Shown: piece after piece, positions 17,856 to 26,630 of the stretch | Numbering within the stretch: the first letter of the stretch is position 1 | Layout: each line of letters begins with the position of its first letter | Origin: CBDCWO01 sp965223405 | GTDB lineage: Bacteria > Bacteroidota > Bacteroidia > Chitinophagales > Saprospiraceae | NCBI GenBank assembly: GCA_965223405.1 | Contig: CBDCWO010000006.1 | Coordinates: 5,394,001 to 5,458,000, forward strand | Length of the DNA: 64,000 nucleotides | Direction: 5' to 3' | Translations under genes and position numbers: made by a program | Notes under the pieces: model-generated | What the model was told of the DNA's origin: nothing | The model's input: only the letters and a program-made list of their open reading frames with translations | The model's database searches: none

Positions 17856-18066
17856 ATAGTTTGCAAAATTTTTAACTGCTCAATTTAGAACATTGGATGA
17901 CCTCTCTGAGGTCAGAAGAATATATAATGAGTATCTAACATATGGTGACCTTTCCAAGGTCAATCATGTGGTGAAAGAAATTAGAGCTATAAGCCCCGGA
18001 GGGGTTATCATGTGTTAGAAAAATCATTTAAAAAAAACCGACCTCAGTGAGGTCGCCCAATTACTT
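17856..18066. repeat. Direct repeat copy 1, rich in palindromes
   Basis: This 211-bp sequence recurs at 18904-19115 in the same orientation with scattered differences. It carries GACCTCTCTGAGGTC (17899-17913), TGACCTTTCCAAGGTCA (17946-17962), a CCCCGGAGGGG hairpin near 17994, and CGACCTCAGTGAGGTCG (18039-18055). The last palindrome also forms the truncated 3' end of the transposase frame. It may be a REP or MITE-like element. Confidence 0.88.
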
Positions 18067-18855
18067 CATAGTTTTTCAGTAATGACATGTATTCATTAAG
18101 AATGTGCTCATGCTTTTCATTGGTAAGGAATTCTTCCACGACTTCGATGTTTGCATTCTTTTTTAACCGGGTTACGAAAAACATACCGCTGCTGTCCAAA
18201 TTAAACAGCCAATCAAAATCTACATAAGCACGATCCACTACAAGTACTGATCCTAAGGGAAATTCCGTGTTCTGTGCTTCTTTTACATCATGGGTTTTAC
18301 CGCTCGTTATTACAGCATAGCTAGGCAACCCTATATCGTAATCCAATACCGCATGAAGTTTTATGGCACCTTTCTTGGTCCGGAATTTTGCCCAGTCAAA
18401 AAGCGATAGGCTCAAAGGGATAATACTGGAATCCATGATGAATATCTTGCGCCTTTTCCGCCTGGCATATCGCTTTCTCCTTCGAAAAGAAGGTTCCACC
18501 ATCTCAGGCAAAATGAAATACAGATCCCTGAACAATTCATAGGTACGATGTTTATTAATATAGCTCACTGATGACTGCATGATGTTTTTGCCACACCTAA
18601 GTGACTAAGGTTCCCTGCGGCGCTTCGCAAACCGGTACTGATATCCCTCACAGAAGTTGCCCCAGCTAGTTGTATGAATAACATCGAAACCAAATGTGTC
18701 AAACTAATGCCTTTGTTGTGTTTATCCGAATTGTATTTACGAACAAGTTTTGAAAAAATATTGCGATCTATTAACCCTAGGACTTGAGAGAAAAGATTTA
18801 CTTTGTTGTGGACAGGGTGTTGATTTTTAGTCACCCTAAAATTAGGGTTAATCAA
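18044..18855 (-). pseudogene. IS4-family transposase, frameshifted and 3'-truncated
   Basis: The N-terminal part (18565-18855) has the DUF4372-type domain: NLFSQVLGLIDRNIFSKLVR then SLTHLVSMLFIQLAG. The second part (18044-18580) is the DDE domain, with first Asp in MDSSIIPLSLSLFDWAKF and second in LVVDRAYVDFDW. The two parts are in different frames, joined at a run of five A bases near 18588; adding one A restores a continuous reading through SHLGVAKN...MQSSVSYINKHR. The glutamate region (YxxRW...E) is missing because the frame ends inside direct repeat copy 1. A full member would be roughly 380-400 aa, so this copy cannot be active. Confidence 0.85.
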
Positions 18856-18903
18856 ACCACGTCCATGGTTTGTTTTGATTTATTTATTTTGGACGCTTGT
18901 GAT

Positions 18904-19115
18904 ATAGTTTGCAAAATTTTTAACCGCTCAATATACAATATTGGATGACCTCTCTGAGGTCAGAAGATTATAGATAATGGGTAACTAACATATGGTGACC
19001 TTTCCAAGGTCAATGATGTGGTGAAAGAAATTAGAGCTATAAGCCCCGGAAGGGTTATCGTATGTTAGAAAAATCATTTAAAAAAACCGACCTCAGCGAG
19101 GTCGCCCAATTACTT
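18904..19115. repeat. Direct repeat copy 2
   Basis: This is the second copy of the 211-bp unit of 17856-18066, with GACCTCTCTGAGGTC at 18947-18961 and a CGACCTCAGCGAGGTCG variant near its end. Compensatory-looking changes keep the centre of the hairpins free and the arms paired. It ends inside the last codons of the fragment at 19110-19320. Confidence 0.88.
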
Positions 19116-19320
19116 AAATGCAGATCCCTGATATCGATGGAATGAAACTTTACGGTGGAAGATGTTACTGGTATCTTGAATAGAGACGTTAAGGGATTGC
19201 CGGCGGTCTTCCCAGGTTTTGTCGATTCCGGTCCAATTTCCGACTGAATAAACTATTGAAATGATAAAGAGGAATACCAAATTAACTTCAAACTATTTTA
19301 TTAGATTTTAACGAATTCAT
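19110..19320 (-). pseudogene. Possible N-terminal part of the split thioredoxin-like gene
   Basis: From an ATG at 19320 the minus strand reads MNSLKSNKIV and then a stop. One base earlier in frame it continues with VNLVFLFIISIVYSV (a membrane anchor), GNWTGIDKTWEDRRQSLNVS and HRKVSFHRYQGSAFK, ending two codons inside direct repeat copy 2. A single extra T near 19290 explains the shift. Size and anchor would suit the front of a TlpA-like protein whose thioredoxin part is at 17444-17836. The link is inference; the fragment itself matches no family I know. Confidence 0.4.
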
Positions 19321-19396
19321 AGGCTAATGAAATCGGAGATGAAAATATCTGAGCATCCCGATCTAAAAAGACTAACCAACTAAGACCTACCGGGCA

Positions 19397-20464
19397 TCAA
19401 AACGAATAAACGGCAGCGATAAGTACCTGAGATGCATTTTTTGTGGCAGAATTTTTCCTGTCCACAAAAATTGAATTCGAACCCACATCGACTCTGAATT
19501 CAGGAATGATCGTTAACTCACCCAAAGCGATGTTTCCCGACCAAGTAATTCCTGTGACATGGGTTTTTTCATCCATTCCGAAAATTAATTTGCCGGTTTT
19601 ATCGGAAAAGTTTTCACCTCGAATTCCCAGGACCACTTCGTCAGATATCGCATATTGCGCATAAAGTGCGATACCGCTAAATCCTTCATCACTACCGGAG
19701 AAAAGTTGATCGTCTCCGACGGAAAAAGTCGCTGCGTTTAAGCCCAGGTAAAACGCCTCGGTGATTTGGTATCCCGTAGTAAGGTCATATTCCGTACCTG
19801 AAGATTTACCCGTGATGAAATTTAAATGGATATCCCAACCTTCCACCGGACTCAGCGATAATTGACCACCTATGTCTTTACTACCAGTAGCATCGGTATA
19901 TTGATTCCAATCATTGAATACACCCAACATCAGGCTTACTTTGTCACTGAAAGTATATTCTGCTTTAATTCCTGGATTTTGAAAAGGCCCCCATGAAAAC
20001 AAGTATGATGTGGAGTAATTAAAATTTGAAACCGGACTGATTACTTCATATCCTAAAAATGTTCCCATGTATCCAGCAGTAACGCTGAATTTATCAGTAA
20101 AAGCATAGGAAACCAATAGGTTCTGAATCAATCCTGGCGCACTGGAAGGAGTTGCACGCGGTCCAAAACCCAAGTCCGCTACAAATGAAGCTTTCCCGGC
20201 GGATTTTTCCAAAATTACATTGGCCATGCCAATGGAAATTGAATTGTGATCCGGGGCGAAATAGGTATATTTTTCACTGCCACTAATATTTCCATTTTTG
20301 GATTGAGCAAGATCGTATTTATAGTAAAGATCCACTGATCCCGACAGTTCTAGATCCCATATCGGCCTCTTTTCTTCTTCTTGGGAAATTCCGGATAGGC
20401 TAGCGGCGAACGCTAATGTGGAGATTATAATTAGCTTGAAATGTTTCTGGTAATTAGTCTTCAT
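19397..20464 (-). CDS. Outer-membrane porin-like beta-barrel (BBP2 type)
   Basis: This 355-aa protein has a signal peptide (to about residue 27) and then alternating strands throughout, ending in the aromatic LIAAVYSF expected of an outer-membrane barrel. WDLELSGSVDLYYKYDLA near the start, NSISIGMANVILE, and FVADLGFGPRA are typical of the putative porin family BBP2 (OmpL-like) in Bacteroidota. It probably forms a passive channel; the solute is unknown. It stands alone downstream of the transposon scar, with no ammonium transporter or other partner adjacent. Confidence 0.82.
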   Translation of the reverse strand: MKTNYQKHFKLIIISTLAFAASLSGISQEEEKRPIWDLELSGSVDLYYKYDLAQSKNGNISGSEKYTYFAPDHNSISIGMANVILEKSAGKASFVADLGFGPRATPSSAPGLIQNLLVSYAFTDKFSVTAGYMGTFLGYEVISPVSNFNYSTSYLFSWGPFQNPGIKAEYTFSDKVSLMLGVFNDWNQYTDATGSKDIGGQLSLSPVEGWDIHLNFITGKSSGTEYDLTTGYQITEAFYLGLNAATFSVGDDQLFSGSDEGFSGIALYAQYAISDEVVLGIRGENFSDKTGKLIFGMDEKTHVTGITWSGNIALGELTIIPEFRVDVGSNSIFVDRKNSATKNASQVLIAAVYSF

Positions 20465-20691
20465 AGATAATTAGTTTGTTTTCTGCAAACACTGTTTGTA
20501 GCAGATTACCTCTAATTTATGTTCTATTATTTGGCATAGATCATCAGTAATTGTGCTTATTGTCACATCTAGAAGTTCTAATTATTTATTTAAACCCTAG
20601 AAAATCAATATATTGCGAGAGATTGAATTGTGGTTTCAAGATGTCCTTTTGTGACGGAAGGCTGGGAAAGATCGGTGGCGGTTTTCGAGCC

Positions 20692-22317
20692 TTATTTTTG
20701 AAAGAAGTTTTTGAGCCGCAATAGATTTAAGCTGTTCAGGCAATCCGTTTTCTTCAACCCACCTTTACGTGCCGTCCATACACCGTATTGGATATCCTTG
20801 ATTCCGCGTTGACTGTGCGCATCGGGATTGATAGATAAATAAACTCCCTTCTTAATTGCATAAGGAATCCATTGGTAATCCAGATCAAGCCGGTAGGGAT
20901 TGGCATTGATCTCGATAGCGACCTGATTTGCAGCACAAGCTTCGATTACTGCTTGAAAATCCAATTCATAGCCGGGTCTGGATAACAATAATCTGCCGCT
21001 AGGATGACCTAAAATATTGGTAGCCGGATGTTCTATTGCCGTGATAATCCTGCGGGTGGCAGTAGCTTTATCCATCTTAAGTTGGCTATGTACTGATGCA
21101 ATAACAAAATCAAACTGTTTTAGAATCTCATCCGGATAATCAAGGGATCCATCGTTGAGAATATCAGACTCAATACCTTTGAAAATCTTGAATTGGGCCC
21201 TCTGTTCATTTAATTGGTCAATTTCTGCCCATTGTTCTTTCAGTTTGTTAATGTTTAATCCTTGAGCATAGACCGCCGATCTGGAATGATCTGTAATTCC
21301 GAGATATTTGAATCCCTGATCATGGCAATGAGCTGCCAATTCGGATAGATTATTGATCCCATCGCTATAGGTTGAATGAACATGCAGGATACCAGTGATG
21401 TCCTCCAGGGAAATTAAATCCCTTTCTGCGGGAATATCGAGAGGTGGTAAATCTCTGCACTCCGGAGGATGGTAGGGGATTTGATTTGCGGTATATAATG
21501 ATTTTTCATCTCCAACCAACTTGTTTGAAATCTTTTGATCTGCCCATGCCACATACTCCTGATTTCCGGTTTTGGAAAGCACCTCCCATCCTCTGGTGGA
21601 GGAATCTTGGTGCACATGGATTTGTAGCGGGAAACGCTGCTTGTATTTTCCGGTATAAAGATTAGGTCCGCCGGACAATTCAAGATCTTCGATATTGTCC
21701 GGATCAATAGGCTGATCAATCAAGAGCTCGATGCTTTGGATAACCGGTAGTTTCCTTCTGATTTCGCCGACGAGTGTGGTATGAGCCTTTGGATAAGCCC
21801 TTTCTATATGTGTAATTAAATCTTTGCAATGGGGTAATATATTGGCAAGCAGAAATTTACTTTTCGATAACGAGAAATATTTCAATTTTCCCAGAATGTC
21901 TTCCTGAGTTTTTAACCCGAAGCCCTTTAATTCAATCAGCCGATTTTCGTTGATTGCATATAGGAGTTCACCTGTATTTTCAATCCCCAATTCTTTCCAT
22001 AGGGGCAGAATTTTTTTGGGTCCCAAACCTCGGATTTTTACTAACTCCTGTATTCCCACCGGTGTCATATCACGATACCTCTCCAAAGTCTTCATTTTAC
22101 CCGATTCGACCAGTTCTCTAATCTTGTTAGCGACGGCCGAACCGATGCCTTTGATCGCTTTTAACTCGTCCAGGGAAAGGTCTTTTACATCTTCATTAAG
22201 CTTGCGAAGGGTGAGGTACACATTTTGATAGGTGCGAATCTTGAATACGTTCTCCTGATGTAATTCCATCAAAAGGGCAAGCTCCTGAAAATGACTGCCA
22301 ATTTCTTTATTCGTCAT
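20692..22317 (-). CDS. polX: PolX-type protein: HhH and PHP domains, degenerate polymerase site
   Basis: This 541-aa protein has the order of bacterial PolX: 8-kDa-like/HhH region (KAIKGIGSAVANKIREL, 53-69; KIRGLGPKKI, 94-103), a polymerase beta-like region (about 150-300), then a PHP domain (about 305-535). PHP metal ligands are all visible: H312 and H314 in LHVHSTYSDG, H343 in ITDHS, H410 in ASVHSQ, H438 in GHPSGR, D499 and H501 in NPDAH. The polymerase motif that should read G-S-x-RR...GDxD is GEIRRKLPVIQSIELLID (184-201), so the catalytic Asp pair is absent. It is probably a 3'-5' exonuclease or phosphoesterase rather than a polymerase. It follows the DUF4340 gene by 5 bases. Confidence 0.88.
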   Translation of the reverse strand: MTNKEIGSHFQELALLMELHQENVFKIRTYQNVYLTLRKLNEDVKDLSLDELKAIKGIGSAVANKIRELVESGKMKTLERYRDMTPVGIQELVKIRGLGPKKILPLWKELGIENTGELLYAINENRLIELKGFGLKTQEDILGKLKYFSLSKSKFLLANILPHCKDLITHIERAYPKAHTTLVGEIRRKLPVIQSIELLIDQPIDPDNIEDLELSGGPNLYTGKYKQRFPLQIHVHQDSSTRGWEVLSKTGNQEYVAWADQKISNKLVGDEKSLYTANQIPYHPPECRDLPPLDIPAERDLISLEDITGILHVHSTYSDGINNLSELAAHCHDQGFKYLGITDHSRSAVYAQGLNINKLKEQWAEIDQLNEQRAQFKIFKGIESDILNDGSLDYPDEILKQFDFVIASVHSQLKMDKATATRRIITAIEHPATNILGHPSGRLLLSRPGYELDFQAVIEACAANQVAIEINANPYRLDLDYQWIPYAIKKGVYLSINPDAHSQRGIKDIQYGVWTARKGGLKKTDCLNSLNLLRLKNFFQK

Positions 22318-22322
22318 GTCCT

Positions 22323-23255
22323 TTATTCGGGCAGCAGTTCTGATAACGGCCGGAAGAACTTTCGATAAACCCCTGCTGAATCGGATGTAAAATAGGCTTG
22401 AGGATTTACTGTACTGTGGATTACGAATGGAGCTATGGTATCTTGACTTGAATAACAGGAAATCACTGTCGGTGTCAGTTGATTGTTAGCAATAATTTCC
22501 AATTTGTGAATCCGGTTGGACTCCGAAACACTATAGTCGTCTTTAAAGTTTTGACCATTTGCAAATCGAATATCACTTAGAAAAGAGGCCATTTTTACTG
22601 AATCGATGGTATTTCCATTAGCCATCCAATCGTTGCCTTGTTTTTGCAAGGTATAGTTACCCAGGGAGGAAGAATTCAGATTGAGTTGGGTGATATCCTC
22701 TCGATTGAGATTGATTAACTCTTTGTTTCTAAACGAATTAAAATCGCGATTAAATGTCATACTTAGAAAGCCATCCACGGAATAAACTTCATTCTCACCG
22801 GATTTTCGCAAAAAGGAAGTACCGCTCCGGGCCATTTGATCAAAGCTAAATCTACCAATGACCAGGTTGGATAGTTCTTTATCTCCTGACAGGACGATCA
22901 CCTTGGATCCGCTCTCTTCATCTACTTCATAATCGACCCACTTTTCGGTACTGTTGGCAACGATGCGTTTGGCCACTAGTTTGACCAAATTATCCAGGAT
23001 CGCCTTGACCGCTGTGGTGGTTGCCGGAGCTGTAAAATTATCTCTAGCCACGGTCCACTGATGGTTCGATTTTTGCAGAATGATCTCCTGCCCGTTTTCT
23101 GCTTTTGGGTAAAGTTTAATCAGGTCAACTGCTGAAGTGTCTATTTGAGCAATCAGCGCATCAAAACTCCGAGTTTTAGGTTTGTTTAAAAAGAAACTTA
23201 GTGCAAATATTACCAGCAATACTGCAAATATTTGGGCTAAAGTTTTGTTGTTCAT
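22323..23255 (-). CDS. DUF4340 protein of the gld operon
   Basis: This 310-aa protein has one N-terminal membrane helix (LAQIFAVLLVIFALSFFL) and a large extracytoplasmic part. GQEIILQKSNHQWTVARDN and then DNLVKLVAKRIV are characteristic of DUF4340, which is regularly encoded after GldG-type ABC components. Its role is unknown; it may be a periplasmic accessory of the transporter. It starts 18 bases after gldG ends and is followed closely by polX. Confidence 0.88.
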   Translation of the reverse strand: MNNKTLAQIFAVLLVIFALSFFLNKPKTRSFDALIAQIDTSAVDLIKLYPKAENGQEIILQKSNHQWTVARDNFTAPATTTAVKAILDNLVKLVAKRIVANSTEKWVDYEVDEESGSKVIVLSGDKELSNLVIGRFSFDQMARSGTSFLRKSGENEVYSVDGFLSMTFNRDFNSFRNKELINLNREDITQLNLNSSSLGNYTLQKQGNDWMANGNTIDSVKMASFLSDIRFANGQNFKDDYSVSESNRIHKLEIIANNQLTPTVISCYSSQDTIAPFVIHSTVNPQAYFTSDSAGVYRKFFRPLSELLPE

Positions 23256-23273
23256 TTTTACTAGTTTTAGGAT

Positions 23274-24779
23274 TTAAACATAGGATTGTTCTCTTCGCTT
23301 CAATCTTAAATTTCGCTTCTGTTGTGATCGGATAAAACCATAAATTATGATTAAAAGAATGGGAGCAAGGAAGTTCAAATACTTATAGAAATTACGTTTT
23401 CCATCTTCCAAATCTTTGATCGGCCTGGTTACCGCTCCTTTGGTTCTTAACTCGACCAATCCGGTATCGTCTGATAAGAAGTCAACTGCATTAGAGAGCA
23501 AACTGATATTATCCGGGCTAGTGCCGCGTTGACCACTAATAGGAAAGTCACCATCTCCAAATACAATAAGTTTACTGGGTGAAGAACCTCCAAAAGTTCC
23601 TTCCACCAACCCTGCTACCGAAATGTTAGACATTGGAAAATCATTTTCAGTCCATTGTCTTTGTACATCAAAGAATACCGGATTTCTGGCAATTCCGGCT
23701 TTTTCTGAAGACTCTAAGAATGAAGTAAAAACTTTGGTACTATCACCCAGAAATCGAACCGGACTTACAAATTGAAGAATAACCTGTTCTAATCCTTCGG
23801 TAATGGGGTGGCCTTTAAACTGATTTACTAGTGGTAAATAGGGAAATTGAACCGGGGTATTGAAGGTAAATGCTCCTTGCCTTTGTTGCACCGTAACTTG
23901 TCCACAGCTCGCATCTATCACAAAGGCATCTTCGACTTCAATGTTTTTGTTTCGAAGCCAGAGCGACATACCAATATTCACTGATTTACCCTGTGAAGTG
24001 GAAAAATCTCCATCCACTTTGTTAAATGCAATCAACAAATTTCCTCCTCTTCTAAGAAAACCATCCACTTTGTCAAAAGAGGTTGGAGGTATGGTATCTG
24101 TGGGTCTGATCCAGATAATGGTAGCATATCGATCTGCTATGGTTGGTTCTGTGGTTAAATTGATTGTTTCGACATTATAAAGGACTGCCAATGACTGATA
24201 AAGTTGACTAAGCTCGTTAACCGCGGGTTCTCCGTGCCCTGCTATAAGGCCCACATAAGGCTTATCGCTTGCTGCTAATTTCTTAATGTTGGTGGTTAAG
24301 GAATATTCCATTCCTGCACCGGGTTGAATAAAAGGGATAACTTCTTGTTGTTCCCCTAAGTTGATGGTTGCGGCCAGATAAGCCTTTTGTTGTTTCATTT
24401 GATCCTTTTCCCGTACGTTGATCATTACCGGTTGAATGCCCTGCTGTAGCAGTTGTTGTTCAAGTTGCGGATCTTCCGAGGGATTGATAAACTCATAATT
24501 TACCATTTGCTTAGATCTGGTTGCATACTCAGTAAGCATTTCTCTAAAGTCCTGTTTGGTTTTCTGAATGTCTGGCGGTAACTCATCAGAAAAATACGCA
24601 GTTACGGTGATCGGATCCTCCAGGTCCTTCAAAATATTCTTAGTAGCATTACTCAACGTGTATTGTTTGTCTTTGGTTAAATCCAATCTCACAAAATATC
24701 GGTTACCAAGAATATTGATCAAAATCACAATAGCGGCAATCAATAAAATGGATACAGAACGATTATTTTTCATATTCAT
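23274..24779 (-). CDS. gldG: GldG, substrate-binding-like component of the gliding ABC transporter
   Basis: This 501-aa protein is anchored by one N-terminal helix (SILLIAAIVILINILG) and one near the C-terminus (LNFLAPILLIIIYGFI) followed by a basic tail. The stretch YFVRLDLTKDKQYTLSNATK and then EDPITVTAYFSDELPPDIQ is the GldG/ABC-2 accessory signature, and the middle part belongs to the GldG-like periplasmic domain. With GldA and GldF it forms a transporter that was linked to gliding in Flavobacterium; many non-gliding Bacteroidota keep it. It lies 6 bases downstream of gldF. Confidence 0.93.
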   Translation of the reverse strand: MNMKNNRSVSILLIAAIVILINILGNRYFVRLDLTKDKQYTLSNATKNILKDLEDPITVTAYFSDELPPDIQKTKQDFREMLTEYATRSKQMVNYEFINPSEDPQLEQQLLQQGIQPVMINVREKDQMKQQKAYLAATINLGEQQEVIPFIQPGAGMEYSLTTNIKKLAASDKPYVGLIAGHGEPAVNELSQLYQSLAVLYNVETINLTTEPTIADRYATIIWIRPTDTIPPTSFDKVDGFLRRGGNLLIAFNKVDGDFSTSQGKSVNIGMSLWLRNKNIEVEDAFVIDASCGQVTVQQRQGAFTFNTPVQFPYLPLVNQFKGHPITEGLEQVILQFVSPVRFLGDSTKVFTSFLESSEKAGIARNPVFFDVQRQWTENDFPMSNISVAGLVEGTFGGSSPSKLIVFGDGDFPISGQRGTSPDNISLLSNAVDFLSDDTGLVELRTKGAVTRPIKDLEDGKRNFYKYLNFLAPILLIIIYGFIRSQQKRNLRLKRREQSYV

Positions 24780-24785
24780 GAGGAT

Positions 24786-25499
24786 TTATCTTTTTTGAAT
24801 AGTCACCGTGGCCAATAAAATACCAAGTGCAGTTATGGAAATAAAAAACACCAGGTCTTTCGTATCCAAGACCCCTCGAGATATAGAATCAAAATGACGA
24901 GAAATACTCAAAGTGCTAAATAATTCTGCCAAAAATCCGGTAGAACCACCGGCCAATATATCGAATATAAAATGGAAAAAGATACCGATAAACAAGGCTA
25001 AAATGAAAGCAACAATTTGGTTGTTGGTCAGACTACTTGCAAACAATCCGATCCCAATGTAAGCTGAGCTCATCAGAATCAGACCGAGGTATCCACTTAA
25101 AGTAGCTCCATGATCCATATCTCCCAACTGAGAAATAGTGATATAGTAGGGAGCTGTAAATAACAAAGCAATAATTACGAGCATTAGGCAAGCGAGGAAT
25201 TTCCCCAAGACCACCTGAGCATCAGTAACATTCTTTGTCAAAAGTATTTCTATGGTTCCGGTCTTTTTCTCCTCGGCTAACATCTTCATCGTGATAGCTG
25301 GGATGAAAATAAATAAGGTCCATCGAGCTACCGCAAAAAATACTTGTAGATCGGCTTCTTTTCGGATAAAGACATCTCCACCATATAGCCAGGTGAAGAA
25401 ACCACTAAATCCTAAAAAAGCAATGAGTAATATATAAGCAACCAGGGAATCAAAAAAAGATCCCAGTTCTCGCTTTGCAATAATTAATACTTTATCCAT
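24786..25499 (-). CDS. gldF: GldF, ABC transporter permease
   Basis: This 237-aa ABC-2 type permease has six predicted membrane helices. IAKRELGSFFDSLVAYILL opens the protein, FFTWLYGGDVFIRKEADL follows, and EEKKTGTIEILLTKNVTDAQ is the cytoplasmic loop that contacts the ATPase. It pairs with GldA and GldG. The start at the ATG at 25499 lies 5 bases after the gldA stop. Confidence 0.92.
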   Translation of the reverse strand: MDKVLIIAKRELGSFFDSLVAYILLIAFLGFSGFFTWLYGGDVFIRKEADLQVFFAVARWTLFIFIPAITMKMLAEEKKTGTIEILLTKNVTDAQVVLGKFLACLMLVIIALLFTAPYYITISQLGDMDHGATLSGYLGLILMSSAYIGIGLFASSLTNNQIVAFILALFIGIFFHFIFDILAGGSTGFLAELFSTLSISRHFDSISRGVLDTKDLVFFISITALGILLATVTIQKR

Positions 25500-25504
25500 T
25501 GTAA

Positions 25505-26422
25505 TTAATTCATGGTTAATTCTCTGAATATATCTTCTAACTTCGTTTCAAGAGGTATCATCTCGGTAAGAACCCAATTATTTTTTACACACACTTCAAA
25601 AACATTACGGTTTACCGGCACCTCGCTTTGAATATCAAATTGTGGGGTACTTCCTGCCTCCAGGTCAACCATCTGGACTCTAGGTATTGCCTTTAAGGCC
25701 TTAAATATCTGATCTGTATCACCGCCCTCTACTTTGATCCTAAGTATTTGATTTCCCTGGGCTTGTTTTCTCAAGGTATTTGCCGTACCATCAGCAACAA
25801 TTCTACCCCTGTTAATAATCAGTATCCGGTCGCAAGTCGCCTCTACTTCAGGTAATATATGGGTAGATAGTATAACGGTTTTCTGCTTACCCAACTTTTT
25901 AATTAGCTCTCTTATCTCTACAATTTGATTCGGATCCAAACCAGTAGTTGGTTCATCCAAAATGAGAATTTCAGGATCGTGGATCATCGCCTGTGCCAGA
26001 CCAACCCTTTGACGATAACCTTTCGATAACTCCCCAATTTTTTTGTGTTTTTCTATATCCAATCCGCATACCTTAACCATTTGCTTTACCCGGTCGGGAA
26101 TGTCTGAATTAGCAATTCCTTGTAATCTCGCACAAAAGTCTAGATAGTCAATGACGGGCATCTCAGTGTACAATGCATTACTTTCCGGTAGATATCCAAT
26201 GTTCTTCTTGGATTCATGCATGGCAATGGATTTCCCATCGATATATACCTCACCGGTATCTGCCTCTATGAACTGGGTGATGATCTTCATGGTAGTAGTT
26301 TTACCCGCACCATTAGGACCTAAAAACCCTAAGATCTCACCGGTTTTAACCTGGAAAGATATATGATCGACGGCTTTCTGGTGACCATAAGTTTTAGTGA
26401 GATTTTCAATCTTAATATTCAT
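25505..26422 (-). CDS. gldA: GldA, ABC transporter ATP-binding protein
   Basis: This 305-aa ATPase has Walker A GPNGAGKTT (35-43), signature LSKGYRQRVGLAQAM, Walker B EILILDEPTTGLDP and the switch THILPE. A C-terminal extension of about 80 residues is typical of GldA/CcmA-like members. It energises the GldF/GldG complex. It is the first gene of a five-gene minus-strand run (gldA, gldF, gldG, DUF4340, polX) with gaps of 5 to 18 bases, so a single operon is likely. Confidence 0.92.
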   Translation of the reverse strand: MNIKIENLTKTYGHQKAVDHISFQVKTGEILGFLGPNGAGKTTTMKIITQFIEADTGEVYIDGKSIAMHESKKNIGYLPESNALYTEMPVIDYLDFCARLQGIANSDIPDRVKQMVKVCGLDIEKHKKIGELSKGYRQRVGLAQAMIHDPEILILDEPTTGLDPNQIVEIRELIKKLGKQKTVILSTHILPEVEATCDRILIINRGRIVADGTANTLRKQAQGNQILRIKVEGGDTDQIFKALKAIPRVQMVDLEAGSTPQFDIQSEVPVNRNVFEVCVKNNWVLTEMIPLETKLEDIFRELTMN

Positions 26423-26630
26423 ATTACTGATTTACAAACTCTAGGAAATTGAAACCTTGATTAAGGTCATTTTGAATTTTGCGAATGCAAAAGTAATAAT
26501 CAGATGAAAATTACGCAAATTAATTAGGTTATGGATTGGAATTAGTGATCGAAAATGGCCTGATTTTGCACCATTATCGAAGGGGATATCACCAATATTA
26601 TTGAATTCAAAAGGATGAGGTCAATCGCTG

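Noticed and set aside
17856..19115. Possible CRISPR or LTR interpretation of the repeats
   Set aside because: Only two long copies with a transposase between them; no spacer series, no reverse transcriptase and no integrase.
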